Assembly: GCA_949752795.1 (NCBI GenBank)
Contig: OX457057.1
Coordinates: 162,541,980 to 162,605,979, forward strand
Origin: Hyperoodon ampullatus
Taxonomy: Eukaryota > Chordata > Mammalia > Artiodactyla > Ziphiidae
DNA: 64,000 bases
Direction: 5' to 3'
The translations under genes and the position numbers were made by a program. Shown here piece after piece: positions 58,101-62,786 of this stretch (the first letter of the stretch is position 1; each line of letters begins with the position of its first letter). The notes beneath the pieces were generated by a model. The model ran no database searches, was not told the DNA's origin, and saw only the letters and a list, made by a program, of their open reading frames with translations.

Positions 58101-60577
58101 AGTAACTCAGACCTCATGAGGATAATTTTATCTTTTAAAAATGTAATGAGTGCAGATAAGGTTTGTTGTTATCAAAAAGCCTGAAGAATTCAAAATATCA
58201 TGATCACTACCTCATTATCCTCCTAATACCCCAGGCAGAATATTTCCTCCTCCTGAAGAAGTAAGATATAGTGATTTGAACAGCATCATAATGAGAAATT
58301 TAATGAGAAAGAGATCCCTGGCTTCTTGAGTTCAGTGTTCTGGTCAAATTTGGCCAGGTAAGTCAACAAAGAAAAAGACTGACATGTTGGACCAAATGAA
58401 AATCTAAAACTTCTATATAATTTAGAGACATGATTTAAAAATACAAGAAACAGACTGGAAGAAAATTTTAACAATGTGCATAGTAGTGGCTTACAATCCC
58501 TAGTAATAATAAGCACTACTCCAAACCATAAGAAAAAGGACAAATAGCTCAATAGAAAAATGGCAAAGGGATGAATAAGCAAGTCATAGAAGAAGAAAAC
58601 TTGCGAAAAGATGTTCAACTTAGTAGGCATTAGGTAACTACAAATTAAAACAAAGAAATGCCCCCCACCTGCTTTTTTTGTGAGAGGCAATATAGCATAA
58701 ATTAAAAAATGTAGACTCAAGAGCTAGAATTCTTGGATTGGAACCACAGTACTGCCATTTTCTAAGTTGTGTGACCTTGTGCAATTTACTAATTTCTCTG
58801 TTTCAGTTTTCTCGTCTTCAAAATGAGGTCATGACTGTAACTAGGGTTGTTGTGTTGATTAAATGATTTCATTTATGTAAAGTGCTTAGAACAGTGTATG
58901 GCACATAGTACATACTGTATATGTGTTTATTATTACTATTCATCCATCATACTGATAAAATGTAAATGGTTGTTTGAATGATAAAAGTAATTTAAAAAAA
59001 TTGATGTATAGTTGATTTACAATGTGTTAATTTCTGCTGTATAACAAAGTGATTCAGTTATATATATACAGTTCCCTGTGCTATACAGTAAAATCTAAGG
59101 GAAAAATATGAGAATAAAAGATCTTTTTTTAATGATTATCTTAAAACAAAAAGGTATAAAAGACATATTTAACAATACAATTACACCGCAAATTGAACAT
59201 ACTTGCAAATTTCACAGACCATCTCTAATGTGGTTCAGGGATAAGAAGAGCTGATAAAGCAGTAGCCTCTTATCAACTCAGTATGGGGGACAAGTTACTT
59301 CACATATAAAACGAGAGTAATTCTCTGCCTGGCAAATCTATAATCTGCCATTATAGAGATTATAATCTATATTTCTGTTTGTTATGCAGATAACTGGAAA
59401 TAATGGACTTATTACCAAAAGTAAAAAAAATAAAAAACACCCAAGTATAAATAAGAGTATCATTATGAAAGGCAGACATGAGTTTAAATCAAAGCTCTAC
59501 TACTTAGCTGTGTGACCTTGGGCAAGTTTCTCAATCTCTTTTGCCTTAGTTCCTTTTCTGTAAAATGAGGATAATAATAGTATCTAGGGCTGTATTACAT
59601 AAGATACTACATTAAAAATACTTGGCACAGAATAAGCACTCAATAAATACTGGTGATGGTGGTGATGTGTCAAGACACAACAAGTACCATTTCCTAAATT
59701 TTGAACATTGTAGAGACGTGAAGTATTACAAATGTGTCCTAGCATACATTCAATCATTTTAGAGGGTTGTTATCCTTAGCAAGCCATGCATTTGAGGTTT
59801 GCTTAAGCTGGTAGTCCTAATTATTGAAATCCAGGCTTCCTTTTCATACATATCTTCTAGACGTGACTGCAAATTAATGAGGCTAAGTCCATATACTATA
59901 CACAATGAACAATGAAGCAGTGAAGACCATGGACCCTTAGAGCCAAATTACCCAAGTTTAAATACCATTTTTGCTATTTACTAAGCAGTATAACCTTGGG
60001 CAAGATTACTTAACTTTTCTGTTCCTCAGACTTGTCATCTATAAAATGGTGATAATATTAACATTTCTCTTACAGGGTTATTATTAAGATTAAACAAGAT
60101 AATGCATATAAAGCACTTAGTACAGTGCTCAGAAAATGTTAACTATAGCCATCATCATCCCTTATGGTCATCCTACAAAAGAAAGATACACCTCTGACCA
60201 CTAGAACTTGATTTGACAGAAACAGCACAACCGATTCTTAAATTAGTTCTTAGGTATCCACACACTCTCTAATATTGTAAGATTTTTAAACTGGTTGGAT
60301 ATTTAAGCCAATATTTTGTACCTTGCCTCAATATAAGCAAGGCAAAAAAGTAAATTTTGTATCGGATCTTTCCAAGTATCATTGATGCAAAGTTAATGAA
60401 GACCAAAATGTCTTATCAAAATGCACTGTAAAATTTCTTTCTTTGTTTTAAGCAAGTGAACTCCTACCTGTCATCTGTATTGCGAAGGGAGGGAAGCCGA
60501 AAGCTCGTGTTTCGGTCAAGCTTTGATTGGCTTTTGGTCCTCTTGATGGAGCCTTTCAGGCGCTTGCTGAAGAACCC
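6082..60577 (-). CDS. RASAL2: RASAL2, Ras GTPase-activating protein (14 coding exons, 5' end outside window)
   Basis: Fourteen minus-strand exons, all bounded by AG acceptors and GT donors, join into one 3,300-nt frame (1,099 residues plus stop). Seen in order along the partial peptide: the end of a PH-type region (about residues 1-121), a C2 domain (about 122-245), a RasGAP domain (about 265-560) with arginine finger R329 (IFRENT) and the FLRFLCPAI motif at 438-446, a serine-rich low-complexity region (about 616-903), and a charged coiled coil (about 945-1060) ending in NSSC. This order is that of the SynGAP/DAB2IP/RASAL2 family, which acts at the membrane to stimulate GTP hydrolysis by Ras and so switches off Ras-MAPK signalling. 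The serine-rich and C-terminal segments match RASAL2 as I know it, rather than SYNGAP1 or DAB2IP. No stop or frameshift is seen, so the gene looks functional. The N-terminus and promoter lie to the right of 64000. Confidence 0.95.
6247..11510 (-). other. RASAL2: RASAL2 intron (window exons 13-14)
   Basis: 5.3 kb intron. It holds A-rich runs near 6995-7015 and 7309-7333, and one hAT-type element at 9385-9600. The rest, including the moderately GC-rich 8430-9130 and 10850-11210, shows no recognisable gene or clear repeat. Confidence 0.85.
9385..9600. mobile_element. non-autonomous hAT-type DNA transposon (MER1 group)
   Basis: 216 bp bounded by terminal inverted repeats CAGTGGTTTTCAAA and TTTGAAAACCACTG. 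These ends are typical of Charlie/MER1-group hAT elements. I could not see a clear 8-bp target duplication, so it is probably old. It has no coding capacity. Confidence 0.7.
11511..11598 (-). CDS. RASAL2: RASAL2 exon 13 of window (residues 1016-1045), coiled coil
   Basis: 88 nt, acceptor tctag, donor gtaagc. The first base completes Arg, followed by [20 protein letters not shown] and AKQKIIDAQ. It continues the coiled-coil heptads and ends in phase 0. Confidence 0.94.
11599..12861 (-). other. RASAL2: RASAL2 intron (window exons 12-13)
   Basis: 1.26 kb intron holding a MIR at about 12165-12415. No gene is seen in the remainder. Confidence 0.85.
12165..12415 (+). mobile_element. MIR SINE
   Basis: Contains the MIR core (TGACCTTGGGCAAGTGACTT) and the TTATTTGTAAAATGAGAATA segment, then AAGTGCTTAGAAAAGTACCT, in the correct order. 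It is an ancient tRNA-derived mammalian element. Confidence 0.85.
12862..13064 (-). CDS. RASAL2: RASAL2 exon 12 of window (residues 949-1015), coiled coil
   Basis: 203 nt, acceptor ctctag, donor gtcaga. It encodes [20 protein letters not shown], then [20 protein letters not shown] and [18 protein letters not shown] to SIIS plus two bases of Arg. Long Glu/Arg/Gln/Leu heptads without proline predict a coiled coil, the oligomerisation segment of this family. A cetacean SINE sits 77 nt upstream of its acceptor. Confidence 0.95.
13142..13354 (-). mobile_element. CHR-family SINE (cetacean type), in gene orientation
   Basis: The poly-T start and GGTGGCGCAGTGGTTGAGAG head on the minus strand identify the tRNA-derived CHR SINE of whales and dolphins. 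It is flanked by the 15-bp duplication AGTGACTTATTTTTT (13134-13148 and 13355-13369). The ORFs over it are repeat shadows. Confidence 0.93.
14641..14986 (+). mobile_element. older, longer CHR-type SINE
   Basis: It begins GGACTTCCCTGGTGGCGCAC and has a tail of repeated CCACAACTACTGAGCC-like modules ending in (AAAT)n. The near-identical A-rich flanks at 14623-14640 and 14987-15004 (AAAGAAAAACAAAAAAAG) are its target duplication. Confidence 0.9.
15374..15508 (-). CDS. RASAL2: RASAL2 exon 11 of window (residues 904-948)
   Basis: 135 nt, phase 0 on both sides, acceptor acgcag, donor gtagaa. It encodes [20 protein letters not shown], then [20 protein letters not shown] and KHAEK. The first half is proline/serine-rich, and the second half is acidic and leads into the coiled coil. 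Confidence 0.94.
16200..16440 (+). mobile_element. probable diverged MIR
   Basis: It has the MIR order of a CTGGCTTTGAGTAG start, a CTGCTACTTA segment, a TCTTAAATAC pyrimidine block and a GTAAAATG-like part. Divergence is high, so bounds are approximate. Confidence 0.45.
17516..17577. repeat. (CA)n/(CG) dinucleotide repeat with strict purine-pyrimidine alternation
   Basis: (CA)n arms surround a GCACGCGTGCGCACGC core, and every step alternates pyrimidine and purine over about 62 bp. Confidence 0.95.
18560..18720 (+). mobile_element. L2-like LINE 3' tail
   Basis: It has the order of an L2 end: a TTAGACTGTCAACCC block, a GCACCATATATCATAG-type segment, and ATTGATGCTCAATAAAATAT. Confidence 0.5.
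20796..20890. repeat. perfect 27-bp inverted repeat with 41-bp spacer
   Basis: Arms 20796-20822 and 20864-20890 are exact reverse complements. The spacer is AT-rich. It is not a known transposon end that I recognise. Confidence 0.95.
22207..23068 (-). CDS. RASAL2: RASAL2 exon 10 of window (residues 616-903), large serine-rich exon
   Basis: 862 nt, the largest coding exon here, acceptor tccacag and donor gtaggg. It encodes [20 protein letters not shown] through [18 protein letters not shown] and [18 protein letters not shown] to [10 protein letters not shown]. The composition (Ser, Gln, Pro, Arg) and lack of hydrophobic core suggest a disordered, phosphorylation-rich tail with proline-containing motifs. 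The segments [11 protein letters not shown] and [12 protein letters not shown] match RASAL2 and separate it from SYNGAP1, which has poly-His/Gly stretches here. Confidence 0.96.
23069..23843 (-). other. RASAL2: RASAL2 intron (window exons 9-10)
   Basis: 775-bp intron with no recognisable repeat or gene. Confidence 0.85.
23844..24043 (-). CDS. RASAL2: RASAL2 exon 9 of window (residues 550-615), junction of GAP domain and disordered tail
   Basis: 200 nt from acceptor aattag to donor gtatga, encoding [20 protein letters not shown], then [20 protein letters not shown] to FEDPTD. A second acceptor-like site, a pyrimidine-rich tract ending in CTACAG, lies inside the exon. Its use would start the exon at 24022 and drop GENSFLQ without changing frame. 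I chose the longer form because I recall GENSFLQ in RASAL2; the shorter form also fits the frame. Confidence 0.9.
24044..26335 (-). other. RASAL2: RASAL2 intron (window exons 8-9)
   Basis: 2.3 kb intron with one truncated L1 at 25306-25458. Nothing else is recognisable apart from a small 9-bp-arm hairpin at 24665-24685. Confidence 0.85.
25306..25458 (+). mobile_element. 5'-truncated L1, 3' end only
   Basis: GGGATGAATTGGGAGACTGG followed by AATAAGAACCTGCTGTAT and an (AAAAT)n tail is the 3' end of cetartiodactyl L1. AAAGATAAT occurs on both sides (25296-25304 and 25459-25467) as the target duplication. Confidence 0.85.
26336..26537 (-). CDS. RASAL2: RASAL2 exon 8 of window (residues 482-549), end of RasGAP domain
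   Basis: 202 nt, acceptor cttcag, donor gtaaag. It encodes [20 protein letters not shown] through [20 protein letters not shown] to QLDK. It continues the GAP domain C-terminal helices typical of SynGAP-type proteins and ends in phase 0. Confidence 0.94.
26720..26960 (+). mobile_element. L2-like LINE fragment
   Basis: TATAGGATAAAGACAAAATC, a later CCAAGCCTTTGCTCATGCTA and a GAACTTCCTC segment appear in the order seen in L2-type LINE 3' regions. Confidence 0.5.
27500..27960 (-). mobile_element. old L1M-type LINE fragment, antisense to the + strand
   Basis: Carries the AACTAAGTTGCAGACATAG and ATCCAATTAAGATTCAAGCA blocks typical of L1M 3' regions, in inverted orientation. Confidence 0.55.
27984..28195 (-). 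mobile_element. CHR-family SINE (cetacean type)
   Basis: Complete head, body and poly-A (poly-T here). It is flanked by the target duplication TTGGCTGGAG(G)TTTTT at 27973 and 28196. It is in the same orientation as the gene. Confidence 0.92.
28501..28737 (-). CDS. RASAL2: RASAL2 exon 7 of window (residues 403-481), RasGAP domain with FLR motif
   Basis: 237 nt, acceptor ccccag, donor gtaggt. It encodes [16 protein letters not shown], then [16 protein letters not shown] and [16 protein letters not shown]. The FLRFLCPAI block (residues 438-446) is the RasGAP family signature that forms the core of the Ras-binding groove and positions the arginine finger. The exon ends on AA of a Lys codon completed in the next exon. 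Confidence 0.95.
28738..29385 (-). other. RASAL2: RASAL2 intron (window exons 6-7)
   Basis: 648-bp intron with no recognisable repeat. Confidence 0.85.
29386..29530 (-). CDS. RASAL2: RASAL2 exon 6 of window (residues 355-402), RasGAP domain
   Basis: 145 nt, acceptor aaatag, donor gtgagc. It encodes [20 protein letters not shown] and ends [10 protein letters not shown]. It starts with the last two bases of the split Gly codon and ends with two bases of a Cys codon. ALYES-ENCEVDP is a hallmark of RasGAP domains of this family. Confidence 0.94.
30100..30410 (+). mobile_element. L2-like LINE 3' end
   Basis: Ends in AGGTCAGGGACTGGGTTCTA, then GGGGCTCAATAAGTATTTGT, the characteristic L2 terminal region. 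Confidence 0.65.
30705..30965 (+). mobile_element. MIR SINE
   Basis: GGCTTTGGAGCCAGAAAGAT, AGTCACTTAACTAGTCTGAG and GGTGCCTGGTACTTAGTAGG occur in MIR order. Confidence 0.85.
31451..31787 (+). mobile_element. older, longer CHR-type SINE
   Basis: Starts GGGACTTTCCTGGTGGCGCA and ends in a CCAAAAATAAAT poly-A tail. It is bounded by exact 13-bp duplications GAAACTGTAACCT (31438-31450 and 31788-31800). Confidence 0.93.
32540..32850 (+). mobile_element. older, longer CHR-type SINE
   Basis: Same family as the copy at 31451, with modules CCACAACTACTGAGCC and a (TAAA)n tail. No clear target duplication is seen. Confidence 0.88.
33085..33110. repeat. 26-bp perfect palindrome without spacer
   Basis: Self-complementary around TTCTAGAA at 33094-33101. 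It contains AACTGTTCTAGAACAGTT. Confidence 0.95.
33690..34900 (+). mobile_element. long L2 LINE copy
   Basis: About 1.2 kb collinear with the L2 ORF2-end and 3' region: a CTGACCACTTCTCTGATTCC block, CTTCTTAACTGGTCTCTGCG, GCAGTCAAGGCCCTCAACTC and TTGTAAGCTCCCTAAGGGCA in order. Heavily diverged; the 130-residue ORF over it is not a gene. Confidence 0.7.
34905..35180 (+). mobile_element. non-autonomous DNA transposon (hAT-like), copy 1
   Basis: GAGCACTTGAAATTTGGCTA at the left and AGGATGGTGCTGCTCTA at the right belong to a known abundant mammalian DNA element. A second copy lies at about 40785-41035. I cannot name the family with certainty. Confidence 0.55.
35851..35995 (-). CDS. RASAL2: RASAL2 exon 5 of window (residues 307-354), arginine finger of RasGAP
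   Basis: 145 nt, acceptor tcccag, donor gtatgg after one base of a split Gly codon. It encodes [20 protein letters not shown], then [18 protein letters not shown]. The Arg of IFRENT (residue 329 of the partial peptide) aligns with the catalytic arginine finger known in p120GAP and neurofibromin. That residue reaches into the Ras active site to complete GTP hydrolysis. Its presence indicates an active GAP. Confidence 0.94.
36190..36770 (+). mobile_element. L2 LINE 3' region
   Basis: Ordered L2 blocks: CAGCCTCATCTCATACCATT, GACTGAGTCCCATGAGACCA and TTAGGCATTCAATATATAAT. Confidence 0.65.
36864..36896. repeat. (CATC)n microsatellite
   Basis: About seven tandem CATC/TCCA units. Confidence 0.9.
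37210..37365 (+). mobile_element. old L1M 3' end
   Basis: GGTAACATTCTGTATCTTGA through GTACCTCAATAAAGCTGTT is a classic L1M 3' terminus. Confidence 0.7.
37785..37840 (+). mobile_element. short L1 3' tail
   Basis: CTGAAACTAACACATTGTAA then CAACTATACTCCAATAAAAA, followed by an A-rich tail, is the 3' end of cetartiodactyl L1. Confidence 0.75.
38471..39025 (-). CDS. RASAL2: RASAL2 exon 4 of window (residues 122-306), C2 domain and start of GAP region
   Basis: 555 nt, phase 0 on both sides, from [20 protein letters not shown] to [12 protein letters not shown]. The C2 fold runs from [11 protein letters not shown] through [11 protein letters not shown] and a lysine run ([13 protein letters not shown]) to WYPV. 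The extra-GAP helix [15 protein letters not shown] follows. The lysine run is coded by a 7-A then a 9-A tract (38786-38802), which I checked base by base and found in frame. In this family the C2 domain contributes to membrane binding and helps Rap/Ras substrate choice. Confidence 0.95.
39320..39840 (+). mobile_element. MIR SINE interrupted by a hAT element
   Basis: The left part (about 39320-39389) ends TCTGAGTCCTCTCATC. The right part from 39744 resumes with CACACTGGTAAAATGATG, the next block of MIR. The interruption is the element at 39390-39735. Confidence 0.8.
39390..39735. mobile_element. non-autonomous hAT DNA transposon with terminal inverted repeats and 8-bp target duplication
   Basis: The ends GGGGTCCCCAACC and GGTTGGGGACCGC are inverted repeats. 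Flanks CTCTCATC (39382-39389) and CTCTTATC (39736-39743) match at 7 of 8 positions, the hAT-type duplication. 346 bp, no ORF. Confidence 0.88.
39919..40017 (-). CDS. RASAL2: RASAL2 exon 3 of window (residues 89-121), end of PH domain
   Basis: 99 nt, phase 0 on both sides, encoding 33 residues from [12 protein letters not shown] to RRTVQPNK. The [10 protein letters not shown] stretch is the C-terminal helix of the PH fold, with the conserved tryptophan. As a symmetric exon it could be skipped without a frameshift, but that would remove the PH helix. Confidence 0.94.
40785..41035 (+). mobile_element. non-autonomous DNA transposon (hAT-like), copy 2
   Basis: GTGGCTAGTGAGCACCTGAA, AGTCCAAACTGAGATGTGCT and ACATGTGGCTTGCACTGTAT appear in the same order as in the copy at 34905-35180. 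Confidence 0.6.
41535..41700 (-). mobile_element. L1 3' end, antisense
   Basis: GGTATAGTTGTTTTACAATG, GTGAATCAGCTATATGTATA and CACCACAGAGCATTGAGTAG are the inverted 3' end of cetartiodactyl L1. Confidence 0.8.
41957..42110 (-). CDS. RASAL2: RASAL2 exon 2 of window (residues 37-88), PH region
   Basis: 154 nt; acceptor ttttag, donor gtagaa. The first base completes the split Arg codon. It encodes [20 protein letters not shown] and ends LGQDFCFE. The SHESLLSP and HSSILGQ-FCFEV signatures are shared by the SynGAP family. It lies 18.4 kb downstream of the previous exon, across the largest intron in the window. Confidence 0.94.
44647..44887 (-). mobile_element. CHR-family SINE (cetacean type) with about 48-nt tail
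   Basis: Complete copy with an almost pure T tract (44648-44695) as its poly-A. Exact 16-bp duplications TCTAGGTATTATTTTC flank it at 44631-44646 and 44888-44903. The long tail and exact duplication suggest a young insertion. Confidence 0.93.
44983..45069. repeat. two abutting perfect inverted repeats
   Basis: The first has 11-bp arms 44983-44993 and 44997-45007 with a 3-bp loop. The second has 28-bp arms 45008-45035 and 45042-45069 with a 6-bp loop. All arms are exact. Confidence 0.96.
46821..47030 (+). mobile_element. CHR-family SINE (cetacean type)
   Basis: Head GGCTTCCCTGGTGGCGCAGT through CGCGTACCGC and poly-A, flanked by GCTATTATGG (46813-46822 and 47031-47040). Confidence 0.93.
47072..47169. 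repeat. 49-bp tandem duplication
   Basis: 47072-47120 and 47121-47169 are identical except for one C/T difference. Each unit ends GAGCCCAGCTG. Confidence 0.97.
47691..47810 (+). mobile_element. short tRNA-derived SINE related to CHR
   Basis: AGGGAACTCCCTGGTGGTCC through GCCACGAGGCCAAAAAAAA. It is about 120 bp and older in type, flanked by an AGAA(A)GTTAGA-like duplication. Confidence 0.85.
47930..48870 (-). mobile_element. L2 LINE copy, antisense
   Basis: Read on the minus strand it follows L2 order. On the plus strand the blocks are ATGTGCCAGGCACTATACTA, GAGCATTCTAGAGGGAATGG and GGGTGTTTGAGGAACTGAAA. It is diverged, so bounds are approximate. Confidence 0.55.
48897..49259 (+). mobile_element. 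solo LTR, MaLR-like
   Basis: Old endogenous-retrovirus-type LTR. It starts TGTTTGCTGCAGACTGAATG, contains CTTTGGGAGGTGATCAGGTC, and has a late AATAAATTTCTGTTGATTAT polyadenylation region and an ACAGACTAAGACA end. No internal coding part is present. The exact family is uncertain. Confidence 0.65.
49670..50700 (-). mobile_element. old L1M-type fragment, antisense
   Basis: GAAACTGCTAGATCAAAGGG, AAAGTCCTACCAATAGTGCA and ACATGTATATTGGCAATCTC are inverted L1 3' region blocks. A TG-rich microsatellite lies inside at about 49864-49910. Confidence 0.6.
50812..51017 (+). mobile_element. CHR-family SINE (cetacean type)
   Basis: Complete copy, starting GGGGCTTCCCTGGTGGCGCA and ending CGCGTACCG plus poly-A. 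Imperfect GTTTTGTTT/GTTGTTGTTT flanks. The 173-residue ORF across it is a repeat shadow. Confidence 0.93.
51165..51410 (+). mobile_element. MIR SINE
   Basis: CACTAGCCATGTGACGTGGA, TTAGTTATCTCATTTGTAAA and CACAGTTATTGTGAAAATCA occur in MIR order. Confidence 0.75.
53230..54110 (+). mobile_element. old L1M fragment (ORF2 end and 3' UTR), sense
   Basis: Blocks typical of the L1 ORF2 end and 3' UTR occur in order: TGGTGGGAATGTAAAATTGT, TCACAGCAGCTTTATTCCTA, AAATGGAATACTACTCAGCA and TATGATTCCATTTATATAAC. An (AC)n microsatellite lies at 53329-53350. Coding capacity is broken. Confidence 0.75.
54640..54950 (+). mobile_element. possible L2-like fragment
   Basis: AACAAAATCCAAACTCCTCA followed by GGCATTCAAGGACTGTCC resembles L2-class 3' regions. 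Highly diverged. Confidence 0.4.
54955..55740 (-). mobile_element. old L1M fragment, antisense, with (TG)n
   Basis: TTTTGAAAACACTGCTCCAC, GAAATTTTCTTGTATTATTT and related blocks are inverted L1M 3' sequence. A (TG)n tract lies at 55153-55191. Confidence 0.6.
55755..56335 (-). mobile_element. L1M 3' region, antisense
   Basis: TTTATTGAGATATAATTAAC, ACCCACTTAAAGTGTACGAT, CTCTGGCAACCATTAATCTA and GGATATACTTAGGAGTAGAA follow the known inverted L1M order. Confidence 0.8.
57026..57227 (-). mobile_element. CHR-family SINE (cetacean type)
   Basis: Complete copy with poly-T start. It is flanked by an 18-bp duplication TGATCTTCCTCTAATTTT (57008-57025 and 57228-57245). Confidence 0.93.
57380..57700 (+). 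mobile_element. L2 LINE 3' region
   Basis: TTCTGAGGAATGTTCTCTCC, AGGTTCAACTCACAGGCCAC and CACCTTGAGGTTGGGGCTGT occur in L2 order. Confidence 0.6.
58690..58945 (+). mobile_element. MIR SINE
   Basis: TGTGTGACCTTGTGCAATTT, CGTCTTCAAAATGAGG and AAGTGCTTAGAACAGTGTAT are ordered MIR blocks. Confidence 0.88.
58990..59100 (-). mobile_element. L1 3' end, antisense
   Basis: GATGTATAGTTGATTTACAA, AAAGTGATTCAGTTATATAT and CCCTGTGCTATACAGTA form the inverted L1 3' end. Confidence 0.8.
59465..59665 (+). mobile_element. MIR SINE
   Basis: TGTGTGACCTTGGGCAAGTT, CTGTAAAATGAGGATAATAA and AATAAGCACTCAATAAATAC are typical MIR blocks. Confidence 0.88.
59895..60155 (+). mobile_element. MIR SINE
   Basis: ATAACCTTGGGCAAGATTAC, CATCTATAAAATGGTGATAA and AAGCACTTAGTACAGTGCTC occur in MIR order. 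Confidence 0.88.
60468..60577 (-). CDS. RASAL2: RASAL2 exon 1 of window (residues 1-36), basic linker before/within PH region
   Basis: 110 nt between acceptor ctag (60579-60578) and donor gtaggag (60467 downward). It encodes [20 protein letters not shown] and continues to NTDD, leaving AG of a split Arg codon. This lysine/arginine-rich segment is strongly conserved in the SynGAP family. It enters in phase 0, so the preceding exon outside the window must end on a full codon. Confidence 0.93.
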
Positions 60578-60799
60578 CTAGAATGAAAAGGCAGAAAGTG
60601 ATGGGAAGAAGAACCAAAAGGGAACCTTGCTGTCTCCTAACTCATCTGCACTGCCTTTGCAAAAGATACTCAGATTCTTATAATGAAGACCAGAAACAGA
60701 ATTCAGCTTTAAAATTTTTAATTTGTAAAATACAGCTGCTGGAAACTACCTGATAATGTGATAAAAATTTTTTTCTTCTATGATAATTGGGAGAATTAA

Positions 60800-61065
60800 A
60801 CTTTTAAAAAGTTTATTTATTTATTAACATCTTTATTGAAGTATAATTGCTTTACAGTGTTGTGTTAGTTTCTGCTGTATAACAAAGTGAATCAGCTATA
60901 TGTATACATATATCCCCATATCCCTTCCTTCTTGCGTCTCCCTCCCACCCTCCCTATCCCACCCCTCTAAGTAGTCACAAAGCACCAAGCTGCTTTCCCT
61001 GTGCTATGCAGCTGCTTCCTGCTAGCTATCTATTTTACATTTGATGGTGTGTATATGTCAAGAAT
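60800..61065 (-). mobile_element. L1 3' end, antisense
   Basis: ATCTTTATTGAAGTATAATT, GTGAATCAGCTATATGTATA and CCCTGTGCTATGCAGCTGCT are the inverted 3' end of a cetartiodactyl L1. A CHR SINE directly follows. Confidence 0.85.
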
Positions 61066-61074
61066 TAAACTTTT

Positions 61075-61278
61075 TTTTTTTTTTTGCAGTACGCGGGCCT
61101 CTCACTGTTGTGGCCTCTCCAGCTGCAGAGCAAAGGCTCCGGATGCGCAGGCTCAGCGGCCATGGCTCATGGGCCCAGCCGCTCTGTGGCATGTGGGATC
61201 CTCCTGGACCGGGGCACGAACCCGCGTCCCCTGCATCAGCAGGCGGACTCTCAACCACTGCGCCACCAGGGAAGCCCC
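61075..61278 (-). mobile_element. CHR-family SINE (cetacean type)
   Basis: Complete copy with poly-T start, flanked by the 15-bp duplication AGAATTAAACTTTTT (from 61061 and 61279). Confidence 0.93.
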
Positions 61279-62574
61279 AGAATTAAACTTTTTGATGGCA
61301 CTTAATTTCTTATTTCTTAAACAGTTTCTATACTAGCTATGGTAAAGAAACTTCTAACTTCTAAGGTAATATGTTGGTGGTCTCAGCAGTGGCAAAATCT
61401 GATCTATGTCACCTTGGATATGGTACTTGTGAAGTTAAATTTTAAATGTAGTTTAACTACTTTAAAATGAAACAGGTATGTATCATGTATGAAACCAGTG
61501 AAGCACCCAGACTTCAGAAGAACAAAGTGTCTTATAGTTTTTAGCCCTGCTTACCTTCTGCCACTTCCACCAAACTATCTAGAGTGCCTTGAACATCTTC
61601 CTAGTCTTAGCACCTGGCAAATAATGGGCAGTCAAAAAAGTTTGTTGAATAGAAGAATAAATGCAAGAATGAATTGGCAATTCTGTTGTTGGCAGATGAA
61701 AGGACATCTTATAGAAGTATATCAAAATGTCTTGACAAAAGACTATAATTCAAAGAAAAGTATTTTGATGTATGGAATTGACTCTAATCACCTTGTGATG
61801 AATATTAGCTTATAGAAGCTGCGTACAACAAATATTTCCATAAGGAAGGAAAAAAATACTAGGCCAATACCAGCACATCAAATCTGTTATATTCTTTTAG
61901 TTACCATTAAAGCCCACTGTTTTGGGGTGAAGACTATATTAATCATGATAAGCTAGGTTATGCTTACCTAATAACCCCACAATCTTACTGGCACAAAATG
62001 TACTATGTGTCTATGAGCAGGTCAAATATGACGAGGACCTGGCACTATGCTGTCCTCACTCAGGGATTTAGGCTAAGGGAGTCTCCATCTTTGTGCTTCT
62101 ATTAGTTGCTGCCTCAGGATAAAGGAAGTGTGGTAAATTTTGTACTTGCTCTTAAAGCTTCATGTCATTAGTGGTCTCATTTTATTGGACAAAAAAGTCA
62201 CATGACCACACCTAACTTCAACAGGGAAAGAATGTACAATCCTATCACATATCTAGAAAGAGATATTTGGTGAACAGTAGTGTGGACTACCACAGTGTTT
62301 TTCCATGCCAAGTAAACACACAAGCACTGCTAGAGAAAAAATGGAAACAAACTTATTTGAATCAGAAGTAGAGCTATTTAGCTGACTAAAGAAAAATGCT
62401 TATGTTATTTCTTGTACTTATAGCCCAAAGAATAAGGGTGAAAACTAGAAAATATCACACAGACATAATTCACTAAGCTGATCTTTATTCCCTAGGCTGT
62501 TTTTTATTGTAGGTGTATTGAGATTGATTGGAGGGAAAAAAAAACAGGGCTATTTTTAAAAGTACTATATTTCT

Positions 62575-62786
62575 GGGCTTCCCTGGTGGCACAGTGGTTG
62601 AGAGTCCACCTGCCAATGCAGGGGACACGGGTTCGTGCCCCGGTCCGGGAAGATCCCACATGCCACGGAGCGGCTAGGCCCATGAGCCATGGCCACTGAG
62701 CCTGCACATCAGGAGCCTGTGCTCTGCAACGGGAGAGGCCACAACAGTGAGAGGCCCACGTACTGGAGAAAAAAAAAAAAAAAAAG
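62575..62786 (+). mobile_element. CHR-family SINE (cetacean type)
   Basis: Starts GGGCTTCCCTGGTGGCACAG and ends in poly-A, flanked by AAGTACTATATTTCT (62560-62574 and 62787-62801). Confidence 0.93.

Larger units (their letters stand above)
42111..60467 (-). other. RASAL2: RASAL2 intron (window exons 1-2), 18.4 kb
   Basis: This is the largest intron in the window. It is filled with CHR SINEs, L1, L2, MIR and an LTR (listed separately). The stretches 42120-44640, 45070-46800, 51410-53220 and 56340-57000 show no clear repeat or gene. A 133-codon ORF at 44000-44401 has no recognisable domain. Confidence 0.85.

Noticed and set aside
38417..60577. SYNGAP1 or DAB2IP as identity of the gene
   Set aside because: The GAP and C2 regions are shared, but the serine-rich exon and the C-terminus ([10 protein letters not shown]) fit RASAL2. 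SYNGAP1 has Gly/His-rich stretches there.
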